Shown: positions 42,123 through 49,257 of the stretch, piece by piece
How the letters are laid out: the number at the start of each line of letters is the position of its first letter
Position numbering within the stretch: the stretch's first letter is position 1
Assembly (NCBI GenBank): GCA_002159065.1
Contig: LZRV01000135.1
Location: forward strand, 1 to 49,257
Length of the DNA stretch: 49,257 nt
Source: Paenibacillaceae bacterium ZCTH02-B3
Lineage (GTDB): Bacteria; Bacillota; Bacilli; Paenibacillales; Paenibacillaceae
Reading direction: 5' to 3'
The notes under the pieces: model-generated
Told to the model about the DNA's origin: nothing
Database searches by the model: none
Seen by the model: the letters and a program-made list of their open reading frames with translations, nothing else
Program-made: the position numbers and the translations under genes

Positions 42123-42760
42123 ACATCGGCATTATCGGAGGCAGCGGAATGGCCGGATCGCGCATCGCGAAGGAAGCCGCCGACCGGGGACATGATGTGA
42201 CGGCGATCGTGCGCAACCGGTCCCGCGTGGCGGACGGCCGTCTGAAGGTGCTGGAGCGGGATGTGTTTCGTCTGACGGCGGAGGACCTGGCTCCTTTCGA
42301 CGTGGTGGTGGAAGCGTTCAAGGCGCCGCCCGGGCAGGAGCGCCAGCATGTGGAGGTTTGCCGGCATCTCATCGCGATCCTGCGGAACGCTCCCGGCACC
42401 CGGCTGATCGTGGTCGGCGGCGCGGGCAGCCTGTACGTGGACGAGGCGTTGACGACGCGGCTTGTGGATACGCCCGATTTTCCCGCAGCCTATCTGGAGA
42501 CGGCCCGCAACATGGCGGAATATCTGGACATCCTGCGCGGAACGGAAGGGGTGTCCTGGACGTTCGTGAGTCCGTCGGCGATTTTCCAGCCGGGCGCGCG
42601 GACGGGGAAGTATGCGATCGGCGGTGACCGGCTGCTTTTCAATTCCAAAGGAGAAAGCTACGTGAGCTGCGAGGATTTCGCCGTCGCCGTGGTGGACGAG
42701 ATCGAACGTCCGCGGCACGTGCGCGCGAGGTTCACGGTGGTGTCGGAAAGGGCGGACTGA
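42119..42760 (+). CDS. NAD(P)H-binding atypical short-chain reductase (YwnB-like)
   Basis: A 213-aa Rossmann protein beginning MNIGIIGGSGMAGSRIAKEA (GxxGxxG nucleotide site), with GHDVTAIVRNRSRV, VVVEAFKAPPGQ and LIVVGGAGSLYVDEALTTRL. It belongs to the NmrA/YwnB-like NAD(P)H-binding group, which often act as oxidoreductases or redox sensors. The GTG start overlaps the MBL hydrolase stop and GGGGAGG lies 9 nt upstream. With the hydrolase it makes a two-gene operon probably governed by the CGNR regulator. Confidence 0.87.
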   Translation: MNIGIIGGSGMAGSRIAKEAADRGHDVTAIVRNRSRVADGRLKVLERDVFRLTAEDLAPFDVVVEAFKAPPGQERQHVEVCRHLIAILRNAPGTRLIVVGGAGSLYVDEALTTRLVDTPDFPAAYLETARNMAEYLDILRGTEGVSWTFVSPSAIFQPGARTGKYAIGGDRLLFNSKGESYVSCEDFAVAVVDEIERPRHVRARFTVVSERAD

Positions 42761-42782
42761 ATCCGAAGCGGGGCGGGGGATC

Positions 42783-42995
42783 ATGAACGAACAACTGGCC
42801 AGATTGCTGATCGAAAGTTACGAACGGGTGACGGGACGGAAGCTTCTGGATCCGGAGCCCCTGCCGTGGGGGCGGGAGTGGGTCATCGCCGTGACGAACA
42901 GCGGGGATCCGATTCCGCAGGAGGATTTTCCTTATATAGTTGAAAGGTTTTACCGCGTCGAGCGGTCCCGCTCGAAGGATACGGGCGGCACTTAG
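42783..42995 (+). pseudogene. Chimeric remnant: MEKHLA N-terminus joined to a histidine kinase ATPase fragment
   Basis: A 70-codon ORF. The first about 30 residues (MNEQLARLLIESYERVTGRK then LLDPEP) nearly equal the start of the intact MEKHLA protein at 46294. From residue 31 the sequence changes to EWVIAVTNSGDPIPQEDFPY then IVERFYRVERSRSKDTGGT, the N- and G1-box part of a sensor histidine kinase catalytic domain. It stops before the G2 box (GLGLAI). Neither parent protein is complete, so it is best read as a recombination scar, even though a ribosome-site-like GGGGGA precedes the ATG. Confidence 0.75.
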
Positions 42996-43080
42996 GAATC
43001 CGCTAAGATTTTGGTCCGCAGGCCGTTAAGGATTGTCCCCTACACTTGCATTCCGTGGAATGCAAGGAGGGCAGACGGCA

Positions 43081-43510
43081 TGCGGAAAAACGGACTCACG
43101 GCAATTGTCGCGGGAACGGGAGCCCGGGCCGTGTTGTCGGTGCTCGTTGGGTGGTTTTTGGCGGCAGTGGTGATGGAGCGTGGCGAACTCCATTTCATAA
43201 AGGAAGTGATGGAGCGTCAAGCCGGCGGCGAGCCGACAGGGGACGTAACGGTTCATGCAGTGTATTGCTCCGACCGGGTGGCGGTGCTCATGGACCATCA
43301 TCTGCAGGAGGAACCGGAGACGGGGACATTCTGGCCCCCTGGCAGCTGGAGCGGCAGATGGAACTTTTGGCCGAGAACGGATTTCAGGTGATCGGCGCGG
43401 AGCAGTACGCGGCGTTCATGCCGGAAGGCGCCGAAGTTCGGACAACACGGTGCTGCTGACGTTCGACGGCGGGTATGCTTCTTTTTAAGAACTGGCCTAT
43501 CCGACCTGAA
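43081..43510 (+). pseudogene. Decayed copy of the membrane-anchored polysaccharide deacetylase
   Basis: Three frames in succession match the intact gene at 47060. Frame one: a signal anchor followed by VYCSDRVAVLMDHHLQEEPE. Frame two: APWQLERQMELLAENGFQVI then GAEQYAAFMPEGAEV. Frame three: NTVLLTFDGGYASF and a stop, where the intact gene has LLTFDDGYASFYELAYP. At least two frameshifts, the loss of one catalytic aspartate (DDG to DGG), a stop and truncation after the ELAYP region make it nonfunctional. Its first codons still have a good ribosome site (AAGGAGGGC). Confidence 0.85.
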
Positions 43511-43611
43511 GAAGTTGAACGCGTTCCCGGGAATCTTGTTGGCAAGTTTGACGAGAAGCAGAGCGCGGGGGTGCGTCCAATCCCGGGGAATGACCCGCTC
43601 CCGGGAACGGT

Positions 43612-44244
43612 TCACTGTGTTTTTCCGCGGGTTGACCACAAATCGTCCAGCGTATCGATTTCCCGCTCGGCGAGGAACGCGTACGTGCTTTTTTCAATCT
43701 CCTCAAGCAGTTCAATCCACCAAATGTCTTCGTTGAGATACGTGACCGTCTTCAAATAGTCGGTATAGTCGCGAGCGCGCCAGGCCGCATCGAAATCCCG
43801 CATGGCCTCGATGCGGCTCCGTGTCGATGGGTCCAAAACGACCGTCCCTTCGGTTTCCCACTCGTCAAAATAATGCGCAATTTTCATGGCATTTACCGAG
43901 CTCAGGTTGTTGCGAAACGACTCGTCCCGCCGTCCGAGATAAACGGCAAGATCGCGATAGTTTCTGACGAAGTCTGCCAAGTCTTTGTGAATCGACGCCA
44001 GCATGTGTCTCTGGCGGCTGGAAAGTGTTCCTGTATTCAGGATGTCGGTATAAATCTCATCGGCGGTATTCAACGATATGAAGAAGTCGAGCAGATCCGT
44101 GTTATAAGCCCGGTTCAAAACAAACGCTTTATATTTTTCTTTCGCGTTATATTGCTCCGCCGCAAAAACAACGGCCGCAACGAGGACGGCCAGGGCGGCG
44201 ATGAGACCGCGTTTCGAATTCAAGATCTTGACCAGACGTTCCAA
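43612..44244 (-). CDS. Single-pass membrane protein of unknown function, paralog A
   Basis: A 210-aa protein: short basic N-terminus (MERLVKILNSKRG), one membrane helix (LIAALAVLVAAVVFAAEQY), then about 170 soluble residues probably outside the cell. They include YTDILNTGTLSSRQRHMLAS then IHKDLADFVRNYRDLAVYLG and the ending LAEREIDTLDDLWSTRGKTQ. It is a clear paralog of the gene at 44728, with matching order throughout. The TTG start (44244) aligns with the ATG of the paralog and carries the same AAGAAGGTG ribosome site. I do not recognise the family; the soluble part looks all-helical. Base composition is lower in GC than the metabolic genes. No own promoter is obvious. Confidence 0.65.
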   Translation of the reverse strand: MERLVKILNSKRGLIAALAVLVAAVVFAAEQYNAKEKYKAFVLNRAYNTDLLDFFISLNTADEIYTDILNTGTLSSRQRHMLASIHKDLADFVRNYRDLAVYLGRRDESFRNNLSSVNAMKIAHYFDEWETEGTVVLDPSTRSRIEAMRDFDAAWRARDYTDYLKTVTYLNEDIWWIELLEEIEKSTYAFLAEREIDTLDDLWSTRGKTQ

Positions 44245-44497
44245 GCGATCACCTTCTTTTGCAAGCATACAACCCAGAGTCATCGGCCTCTTATCAGCGC
44301 GGCAAGAAAGGGGGACCGATGACATTTTCATAGCTGAGTGATCCTTTGCTTCTTCGCTATCAACAGTCTGTATGGATGTATCCTCGCAGAAAGCAAAGTA
44401 GTTGCGCGAAATCTTGCCATTGATGCGGTCCGCCAACGTTAAAATTTTTTATTTTTTCCGGACGAGATTCGTTTCCTTTCCGAATCGCGAATGTATT

Positions 44498-44692
44498 GGA
44501 GAGTTGAATCCGGCGAACCGGAAAATAATGGAATGGAAATGGAATGAAAAATCGAACCGCGAGATTGCCCTTCGTTTCAAGTTGACGGAAGGAGCCGTTA
44601 AGCAGAAGCTTCACCGGGCGAGAAAAACGCTTGAGAAGAAATTGTATCAAAGATGGCAATTTCCAAACAAAGGATCTCCAAACGTGCCTTAA
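44498..44692 (+). pseudogene. ECF sigma factor region 4 fragment
   Basis: An ORF tail encoding GELNPANRKIMEWKWNEKSN then REIALRFKLTEGAVKQKLHR and ARKTLEKKLYQRW. This is the region 4 helix-turn-helix that binds the -35 in ECF sigma factors. No region 2 is present upstream: the preceding sequence is AT-rich and aromatic-rich without similarity. It lies between the two membrane-protein paralogs on the opposite strand. It may be the end of a deleted sigma gene. Confidence 0.65.
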
Positions 44693-44727
44693 CGATGGGA
44701 CTCGACATTCAATGCCCGCTGACAGGT

Positions 44728-45348
44728 TCACTGTGTGCTTTTGCGATCCTGCCATAAATCATTAAGCGAATCCATTTGTCGTTCGGCGAGGAACGTTATC
44801 GTGCTGGTTTCAACCGCCTCCAGAAAGCGAAGCCACGAAGCGTCGTTGATGCGAAAAGACTCAATATCCCGGCCAACTGCGGCGAGCCATCCTGAATCGA
44901 ATTCCCGAAAAACCGCAATGTGGTTTCGTGTCCGCTGATCCAGGTTGATCGGGCTTTCGATATCCGGGTCGTTGAAGTAACGCATGATGATCATGGCATT
45001 GGGCGAGCTTTGATTGTAACGAAAGGAGTCATCCCGCAGCCGGAGAAAAACGGCTAGATCGCGGTAAGTCCTGATGATGTCCGCCAAGTCATGGTGAATA
45101 TCCGACAGCAGATAACTTTGGCGGCCGTTCATGGAGCCTTTTTCCAGAATCTCGGCATAGAGCCGGTCAGCCCTTTCCAACAGCTCGACAAACCGGGGCA
45201 TATCCGGGCCAAACCGGGCGGAAACATATGCTTTATATTTCTCTTTGGTGTTATATTGTGTCAAAGCAAAAACGACGGTTATAACGATCGCAAACAAGAC
45301 GACGAGGAGACTCCGCTTCGCTTTCAAGTTCTTGATCCAACGGTTCAT
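44728..45348 (-). CDS. Single-pass membrane protein of unknown function, paralog B
   Basis: A 206-aa protein: MNRWIKNLKAKRS, one membrane helix (LLVVLFAIVITVVFALTQYN), then a soluble part with LYAEILEKGSMNGRQSYLLS, IHHDLADIIRTYRDLAVFLR and the ending FLAERQMDSLNDLWQDRKST. It is parallel to paralog A (YNTKEKYKAYV versus YNAKEKYKAFV; the RDLAV and SPNAM/SVNAM blocks). The best-conserved stretch is the IHxDLADxxRxYRDLAVxL helix. A promoter (45367-45393) lies just upstream, and AAGAAGGTGG is the ribosome site. No function can be assigned. Confidence 0.7.
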   Translation of the reverse strand: MNRWIKNLKAKRSLLVVLFAIVITVVFALTQYNTKEKYKAYVSARFGPDMPRFVELLERADRLYAEILEKGSMNGRQSYLLSDIHHDLADIIRTYRDLAVFLRLRDDSFRYNQSSPNAMIIMRYFNDPDIESPINLDQRTRNHIAVFREFDSGWLAAVGRDIESFRINDASWLRFLEAVETSTITFLAERQMDSLNDLWQDRKSTQ

Positions 45349-45366
45349 GCAACCACCTTCTTTTAC

Positions 45367-45393
45367 ATTATATAACAACATATGGGGAGTCAA
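45367..45393 (-). promoter_or_regulatory. Promoter of membrane protein paralog B
   Basis: Minus strand TTGACT (45388-45393), 15-nt spacer, TATAAT (45367-45372). The spacer is short, but both hexamers are near consensus. The leader would be only about 12 nt. Confidence 0.5.
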
Positions 45394-45802
45394 CGCCTGA
45401 AATCATTTTTCAAACACACAAGGAAGGGATTTGGTTACGGTTTGATTGAAGAAAATTTCCCGGAAATCCCTATTGAAGCAAGTTGATTATTGGACAAGAA
45501 GTCGGAACTTGTCTGGAAGTGACATTCACGAATCGCGGGACGTCGTTCTCTGGATTCATCGGAACGCTGGAAGAGAAGGATATCCGGTAATAAGTAGGGC
45601 TGCTGCGCGACGCTTCCCAACGAATCAGTCGGCAGGCTCTCTTTTCTCTTTTTTCATGCTGAAAATAGAGGGCCGTGGGAGGAACCGGGTTTCTTTCGAA
45701 GAAAAGAGTATTTGACGGGCACGGTTGGAACGCCGGACGCCGGAGTACGGTCGGGCGCTCAGGTCTGCGGTGAAAGGAAAGAAACGGCGAAAGAGAGATA
45801 CC
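45394..45802. other. Gene-free stretch
   Basis: No convincing coding sequence. Short ORFs on both strands (45446-45715 plus, 45435-45620 minus) lack ribosome sites and recognisable motifs. The composition is lower in GC than its surroundings, as expected for decayed sequence. Confidence 0.5.
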
Positions 45803-46288
45803 ATGTACAGATACAGGGATGCGAAAAAGGAAGATCTCGGGCAAATCGCGGCTTTTCCGAGGGATCGCCGGGAGGCGTTTTTCATGTATCCCGGGGGGAG
45901 CTGTCCGTTCAGCGCCGAAGCGCTGTACGAAGCGGCCCTGAAGCGCCTTCTTCCGACGGTGGTGCTCCGGGACGGCGAGATTGCCGGCTATGCCAACGCG
46001 TATGATCTGGAGGAAGGAAACGCCGCTGGATCGGCAACGTGATCGTCAGCCCGAAGCACCGGGGCAGGGAGCGGGAAAATTTCTGGTGGAAACAATGATC
46101 CGTCGGGCCGGGGACGAGCTGGGCGTGCGGGAAGTCCGGCTGGTGTGCCACAACGTGAACACGGGAGCGTTCCTTTTTATCACAAACTCGGATTTGAGCC
46201 ATTCGGCATGAAAGTGGTGACAGATCACGAGAACCGGGAAATCGCCGGAATCCTGATGAAATACCGCATCCCGAAAAGGGTGGAGTGA
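45803..46288 (+). pseudogene. Frameshifted GNAT acetyltransferase copy
   Basis: Close match to the intact gene at 40192. It begins MYRYRDAKKEDLGQIAAFPR and runs to GEIAGYANAYDLEEG, then a one-base deletion near 46012 causes a stop. Further one-base deletions near 46060 and 46175 follow; the remaining parts (WIGNVIVSPKHRG, VRLVCHNVNTGAF, KLGFEPFGMKVV and EIAGILMKYRIPKR) are readable in other frames. The three losses together restore the original frame at the end, so the stop at 46288 is in register with the start. Sequencing error cannot be excluded for single-base gaps. Confidence 0.8.
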
Positions 46289-46293
46289 ACCGG

Positions 46294-46773
46294 ATGGAAC
46301 GGAAGAACCGGGTGAATCCGGCGGCCATGGACGAACAACGGGCCAGATTGCTGATCGACAGCTACCGGCGGGCGACGGGACGGAAGCTTCTGGATCCGGA
46401 GCCCCCGCCGGGGAAAGAAGCGGAATCGCTGTTCGAGGCGCCGTTCGCCCTGCTGTCGCACGGCACGGAGCCGGACCCGATCCTGCGGTACGGGAACCGC
46501 AAGGCGCTCGAGCTGTGGGAGATGGACTGGGAGGCGTTCACGTCCATGCCCTCCCGGCTGACGGCGGAACCGGCGGAGCGCGGCGGGCGGGAGAAGCTGC
46601 TCGCGGACGTCCGGGAAAAGGGTTACTCGGACGGCTACCGGGGCGTGCGCGTTTCATCGAGCGGCCGCCGCTTTGAAATCATCGACGCCGTCGTCTGGAA
46701 CGTGGTGGACGAGCGCGGAACGTATTGCGGCCAGGCGGCCATGATTCCGCGGTGGCGATTTTTGTCGGATTGA
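46294..46773 (+). CDS. MEKHLA domain protein (intact copy)
   Basis: A 159-aa cytoplasmic protein of the MEKHLA family, a PAS-like domain. Conserved blocks: QRARLLIDSYRRATGRKLLD, LFEAPFALLSHGTEPDPILR, NRKALELWEMDWEAFTSMPS, GYRGVRVSSSGRRFEI and VVDERGTYCGQAAM. Bacterial stand-alone members have no established function; the fold suggests small-ligand sensing. GGAG lies 8 nt before ATG 46294; GTG 46285 is an alternative. It follows the GNAT pseudogene by 5 nt, so the two were probably one operon. A fragment of the same gene lies at 42783. A strong terminator follows. Confidence 0.85.
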   Translation: MERKNRVNPAAMDEQRARLLIDSYRRATGRKLLDPEPPPGKEAESLFEAPFALLSHGTEPDPILRYGNRKALELWEMDWEAFTSMPSRLTAEPAERGGREKLLADVREKGYSDGYRGVRVSSSGRRFEIIDAVVWNVVDERGTYCGQAAMIPRWRFLSD

Positions 46774-46803
46774 GTGGTATGACGGAAACGGGAAACGGAA
46801 ACC

Positions 46804-46846
46804 TCCCCGGCCGGGAGAACCGGACGGGGGATTTTTTTGATTTTTT
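46804..46846 (+). terminator. Terminator of the MEKHLA transcript
   Basis: Stem TCCCCG-CCGG / CCGG-CGGGGA with one bulged base on each arm (46804-46831), loop GAGAA, then TTTTTTTGATTTTTT. Confidence 0.85.
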
Positions 46847-47059
46847 CAGGATTTACAAGCTTTCCGTCTCGCGATATATTGGGAGGTGAGTTTGCGAGAA
46901 TAGGGCCAATTTACTGAGTGAATTGGAAGTTTTTGTTTCATTTTTAAGCCAAAGGGCCCAGAAAAATTTGTCGAAAAAAAAGCCGTCGGGTCTGCAAACC
47001 GTCATCCGTTTTGCTGACCGGCGCTTGCGCATCTTTTGGAGAGGAGAACCGAACAAGGA

Positions 47060-48058
47060 ATGCATCCGCTTCGATCATGGACGATCGCGTGGGGGGCAGC
47101 CGTCTTCATGTCATGGTCGCTTTTCTTTGCGCCGGTACAGGACGGGAAGACGGACAGCCGCGGATCCGGCGGGCCGGGATCAAAGGATGCCGTTGTGCGC
47201 CACCTTGACCAGAAGGCCGGACCGGAAAGGACGAAGGCGGAGGGGGAGGTGTCGCCGTCATCGCCGTCGGCGCGGGCGGAACGTCCGCGGCCTTCCGTCG
47301 TCTATTATTCCGACCGGGTGGCGGTGCTGATGTACCATCACCTGCAGGAGGAGCCCGAGAGAGGGGACATCCTGTCGCCCCGGCAGTTCGAGCGGCAGAT
47401 GGAGCTGTTGGCCGAACACGGATTTGCCGTGATCGGCGCCGAAGAGTACGCCGCGTTCGTGCTGGAAGGGGCCAAGGTGCCGGACAACGCGGTGCTGCTG
47501 ACGTTCGACGACGGATACGCTTCCTTTTATGAACTGGCCTATCCGGTCCTGAAGAAGTTCGGCTACCCCGCGATCAACTTCGTCATCGTCTCCGGCGTCG
47601 ACCAGCGCGACAAGCCCGGCATCAAGAAGCTCACCTGGGATCAGATGCGGGAGATGCAGCAGGACGGCATCGCGTTCATGAATCATACATACGATCTGCA
47701 TGCGAAGAATGCGGACGCTTCCGGGCGGGAAGTGCCGCTTACGGGCCGGCAGCACCTGAAGGACAAGGGCCGGAGCGAAACGGCGGAGGAGTACCGGAAG
47801 CGGGTGCTGGACGATCTCTTGCAGGCGGAAAAAAGGCTGTCGGAGGAACTCGGCAACGAGCTCAAGATGATGGCTTTTCCGTACGGATACTACACGGAGG
47901 AACTGGTGCGCATCGCCCGCGAAGCCGGGATCGAGATCCTGTTCAGCGTCAAGCACGGACTCGCGTCGCGAAAGGACCAGGTGGCGCCCCGGGTGAACGC
48001 CGGCCGGTCGGATGTAGAGCCGGAGGAATTGATCCGGAATCTGAAGGCATTAAGATAG
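47060..48058 (+). CDS. Membrane-anchored polysaccharide deacetylase (IcaB/PgaB-like)
   Basis: A 332-aa protein. A signal anchor (WTIAWGAAVFMSWSLFFAP) is followed by a low-complexity linker (about 30-75) and a NodB-fold catalytic domain. The domain shows VAVLMYHHLQEEPERGDILS, LLTFDDGYASFYELAYP (catalytic and metal Asp), FMNHTYDLHAKN (metal His pair) and MAFPYGYYTEELV. Relatives remove acetyl groups from exported polysaccharides such as poly-N-acetylglucosamine at the cell surface. ATG 47060 was chosen (GAGGAG 14 nt upstream, AAGGA closer); TTG 47036 would add eight residues. A decayed copy lies at 43081. The gene stands about 100 nt from the CRISPR array. Confidence 0.85.
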   Translation: MHPLRSWTIAWGAAVFMSWSLFFAPVQDGKTDSRGSGGPGSKDAVVRHLDQKAGPERTKAEGEVSPSSPSARAERPRPSVVYYSDRVAVLMYHHLQEEPERGDILSPRQFERQMELLAEHGFAVIGAEEYAAFVLEGAKVPDNAVLLTFDDGYASFYELAYPVLKKFGYPAINFVIVSGVDQRDKPGIKKLTWDQMREMQQDGIAFMNHTYDLHAKNADASGREVPLTGRQHLKDKGRSETAEEYRKRVLDDLLQAEKRLSEELGNELKMMAFPYGYYTEELVRIAREAGIEILFSVKHGLASRKDQVAPRVNAGRSDVEPEELIRNLKALR

Positions 48059-48156
48059 AGGGGCAGAAGTCTCAAACCCTGTCCTGATTAAAACCAAGCC
48101 CGTATGTGGCAGACTTTCATCCCTTCATTCCACATCGATTTCCGCTTACCGCTTAA

Positions 48157-48248
48157 ATTTCAACCCACGTACGATTGGCGGCGCAAGGACTATTTTGACA
48201 TTCGGGCAGGGAAAAGGTTTCAATCAACGGCAGCGCATTATGAGCGAC
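48157..48248 (-). repeat. Two decayed CRISPR repeats at the distal end of the array
   Basis: A 32-nt element at 48217-48248 keeps GTTTCAATC at one end and GCGAC at the other and lies exactly one spacer length (34 nt) from the first good repeat. A second at 48157-48188 keeps TTTCAACCCACG and then diverges; 28 nt separate the two. Confidence 0.7.
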
Positions 48249-48282
48249 CTAGGACGGCTAGTCCGGGGTTGTGACGTTGCCG

Positions 48283-49119
48283 GTTTCAATCCACGCCCAC
48301 GCACGGTGGGCGACTTCTGCAGCCCGCGCTGTGTACGAGACTTCAAAATGTTTCAACCCACGCCCACGCACGGTGGGCGACCGGCTGTTTCTCGCGCTGC
48401 CGTTTGGTGAGATCCCGTTTCAACCCACGCCCACGCACGGTGGGCGACCCGGACGTGAGGGCGAGGAGAAAGAGCGTGTAGTAGTTTCAACCCACGCCCA
48501 CGCACGGTGGGCGACAATGCCGTTCTGGGGTGATCTGACCGGCGACGATGTTTCAACCCACGCCCACGCACGGTGGGCGACCTTGACGGCCTGATTGAGC
48601 ACGCTCTTTATCACCTTGTTTCAACCCACGCCCACGCACGGTGGGCGACTGATTGATGACGGAATACGAGACGGGGCAAGAAGGTTTCAACCCACGCCCA
48701 CGCACGGTGGGCGACGGGAGCAGATCGAACTTTGGCATCGCCATCTGAAGGTTTCAACCCACGCCCACGCACGGTGGGCGACGCGGCGTGGCGGGAGGCG
48801 TGGGAGTTGATATTTTCAAGTTTCAACCCACGCCCACGCACGGTGGGCGACATCCGGGGCAACCGCTCAAATGGTACAGATGCGAGGGTTTCAACCCACG
48901 CCCACGCACGGTGGGCGACTCGTAGATTCCGCGCTCGGCCGCCGTGGTCTTGATGTTTCAACCCACGCCCACGCACGGTGGGCGACGAACATCTTCTCGA
49001 ACATACGGCATGTCGCACTTGTTTCAACCCACGCCCACGCACGGTGGGCGACGGGCGATGTTCGGTGCGCGGATCGAAAATCTTTATGTTTCAACCCACG
49101 CCCACGCACGGTGGGCGAC
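48283..49119 (-). CRISPR. Type I-C-like CRISPR array, 13 repeats and 12 spacers
   Basis: Thirteen 32-nt repeats start at 48283, 48350, 48417, 48484, 48550, 48618, 48684, 48751, 48820, 48888, 48955, 49021 and 49088. Spacers are 34-37 nt. Read on the minus strand the repeat begins GTCGCCCACCGTGC and ends GTGGGCGTGGGTTGAAAC. It forms a 7-bp stem CGCCCAC/GTGGGCG with a 5-nt loop and leaves the 11-nt handle TGGGTTGAAAC, as expected for Cas5d processing in type I-C. All repeats are identical except the one at 48283 (one base). Degenerate repeats at the left end and the handle orientation both place the leader on the right. No cas gene lies in the window. Confidence 0.97.
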
Positions 49120-49257
49120 TTCACTTCTTCTTAGACCTCCATGCCGCTGACGCGGCACCATCAGAGGATGAAAATGGTCGTCTGCCCACCGTATAATACT
49201 CTTGCGGCTGGCGAAGCGAGGTCGTTGTATCTTGGTGCCTTGAGCCCGACTTTTAGA
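49120..49257 (-). promoter_or_regulatory. CRISPR leader (partial)
   Basis: The non-repeat sequence next to the newest repeat, running to the window edge. On the minus strand it contains TATTAT (49193-49198) as a possible -10 about 75 nt before the array and ends AAGAAGAAGTGAA at the first repeat. The rest, and any cas genes, lie outside the window. Confidence 0.5.

Noticed and set aside
45435..45715. Short ORFs on both strands in the gap before the GNAT pseudogene
   Set aside because: No ribosome site, no similarity that I recognise, and codon use unlike the neighbours.

Overview
The window looks like a GC-rich, spore-forming, probably Paenibacillaceae-type member of the Bacillales. Signs of this are a SleB-type cortex-lytic enzyme and a PdaA-type deacetylase, a TnrA-type MerR regulator with TnrA/GlnR boxes, an LTA-synthase-family protein, a DUF1540 protein, a SigD-like promoter in front of a chemotaxis receptor, and dense AGGAGG-type ribosome sites with frequent GTG and TTG starts. 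The genus cannot be fixed from the sequence. No rRNA, tRNA or intact transposase gene was seen.

Layout. 0-9.8 kb: start of an M29 aminopeptidase, a half-size flavoprotein, a chemotaxis receptor, spore peptidoglycan enzymes, a MarR-MMPL export pair, an aldose epimerase and a 50-aa DUF1540 gene. 9.9-12.4 kb: YtrA-like repressor and ABC exporter operon with its operator. 12.5-18.2 kb: LTA synthase family protein, a CDF metal exporter behind a long leader with an attenuator-like hairpin, a FrnE-like DsbA protein, an aldo/keto reductase, and an Rrf2 regulator followed by thioredoxin. 18.3-22.0 kb: a lipoprotein, and an ECF-sigma/solute-binding-protein operon in which a frameshifted, truncated sigma factor is fused to a signal-less binding protein.

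22.1-36.6 kb is a nitrogen-assimilation block. It holds a three-gene operon of ammonium channel, DUF294 nucleotidyltransferase-like protein and DEDDh exonuclease; then tnrA; divergent glnA; glutamate synthase gltB-gltD; and the lysine/peptidoglycan genes dapL-dapF. The same 20-nt TnrA/GlnR box stands before amtB (activator position) and glnA (over the promoter), and tnrA has a box of its own. Together the genes take up ammonium, fix it into glutamine and glutamate, and lead on to diaminopimelate.

36.7-48.1 kb is a duplicated and decaying accessory region. There are two gamma-glutamylcyclotransferase-like paralogs around a TPR/winged-helix protein. Two copies of a GNAT - MEKHLA - polysaccharide deacetylase set decay reciprocally: the first keeps GNAT, the second keeps MEKHLA and the deacetylase. 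Two paralogous single-pass membrane proteins of unknown function and a sigma region-4 fragment lie between. A CGNR regulator / MBL hydrolase / NAD(P)-binding divergon is inserted.

48.16-49.26 kb: a type I-C-like CRISPR array of 13 good repeats and 12 spacers, with two decayed repeats at the distal end. It reads on the minus strand from a leader at the right edge. No cas gene is inside the window.
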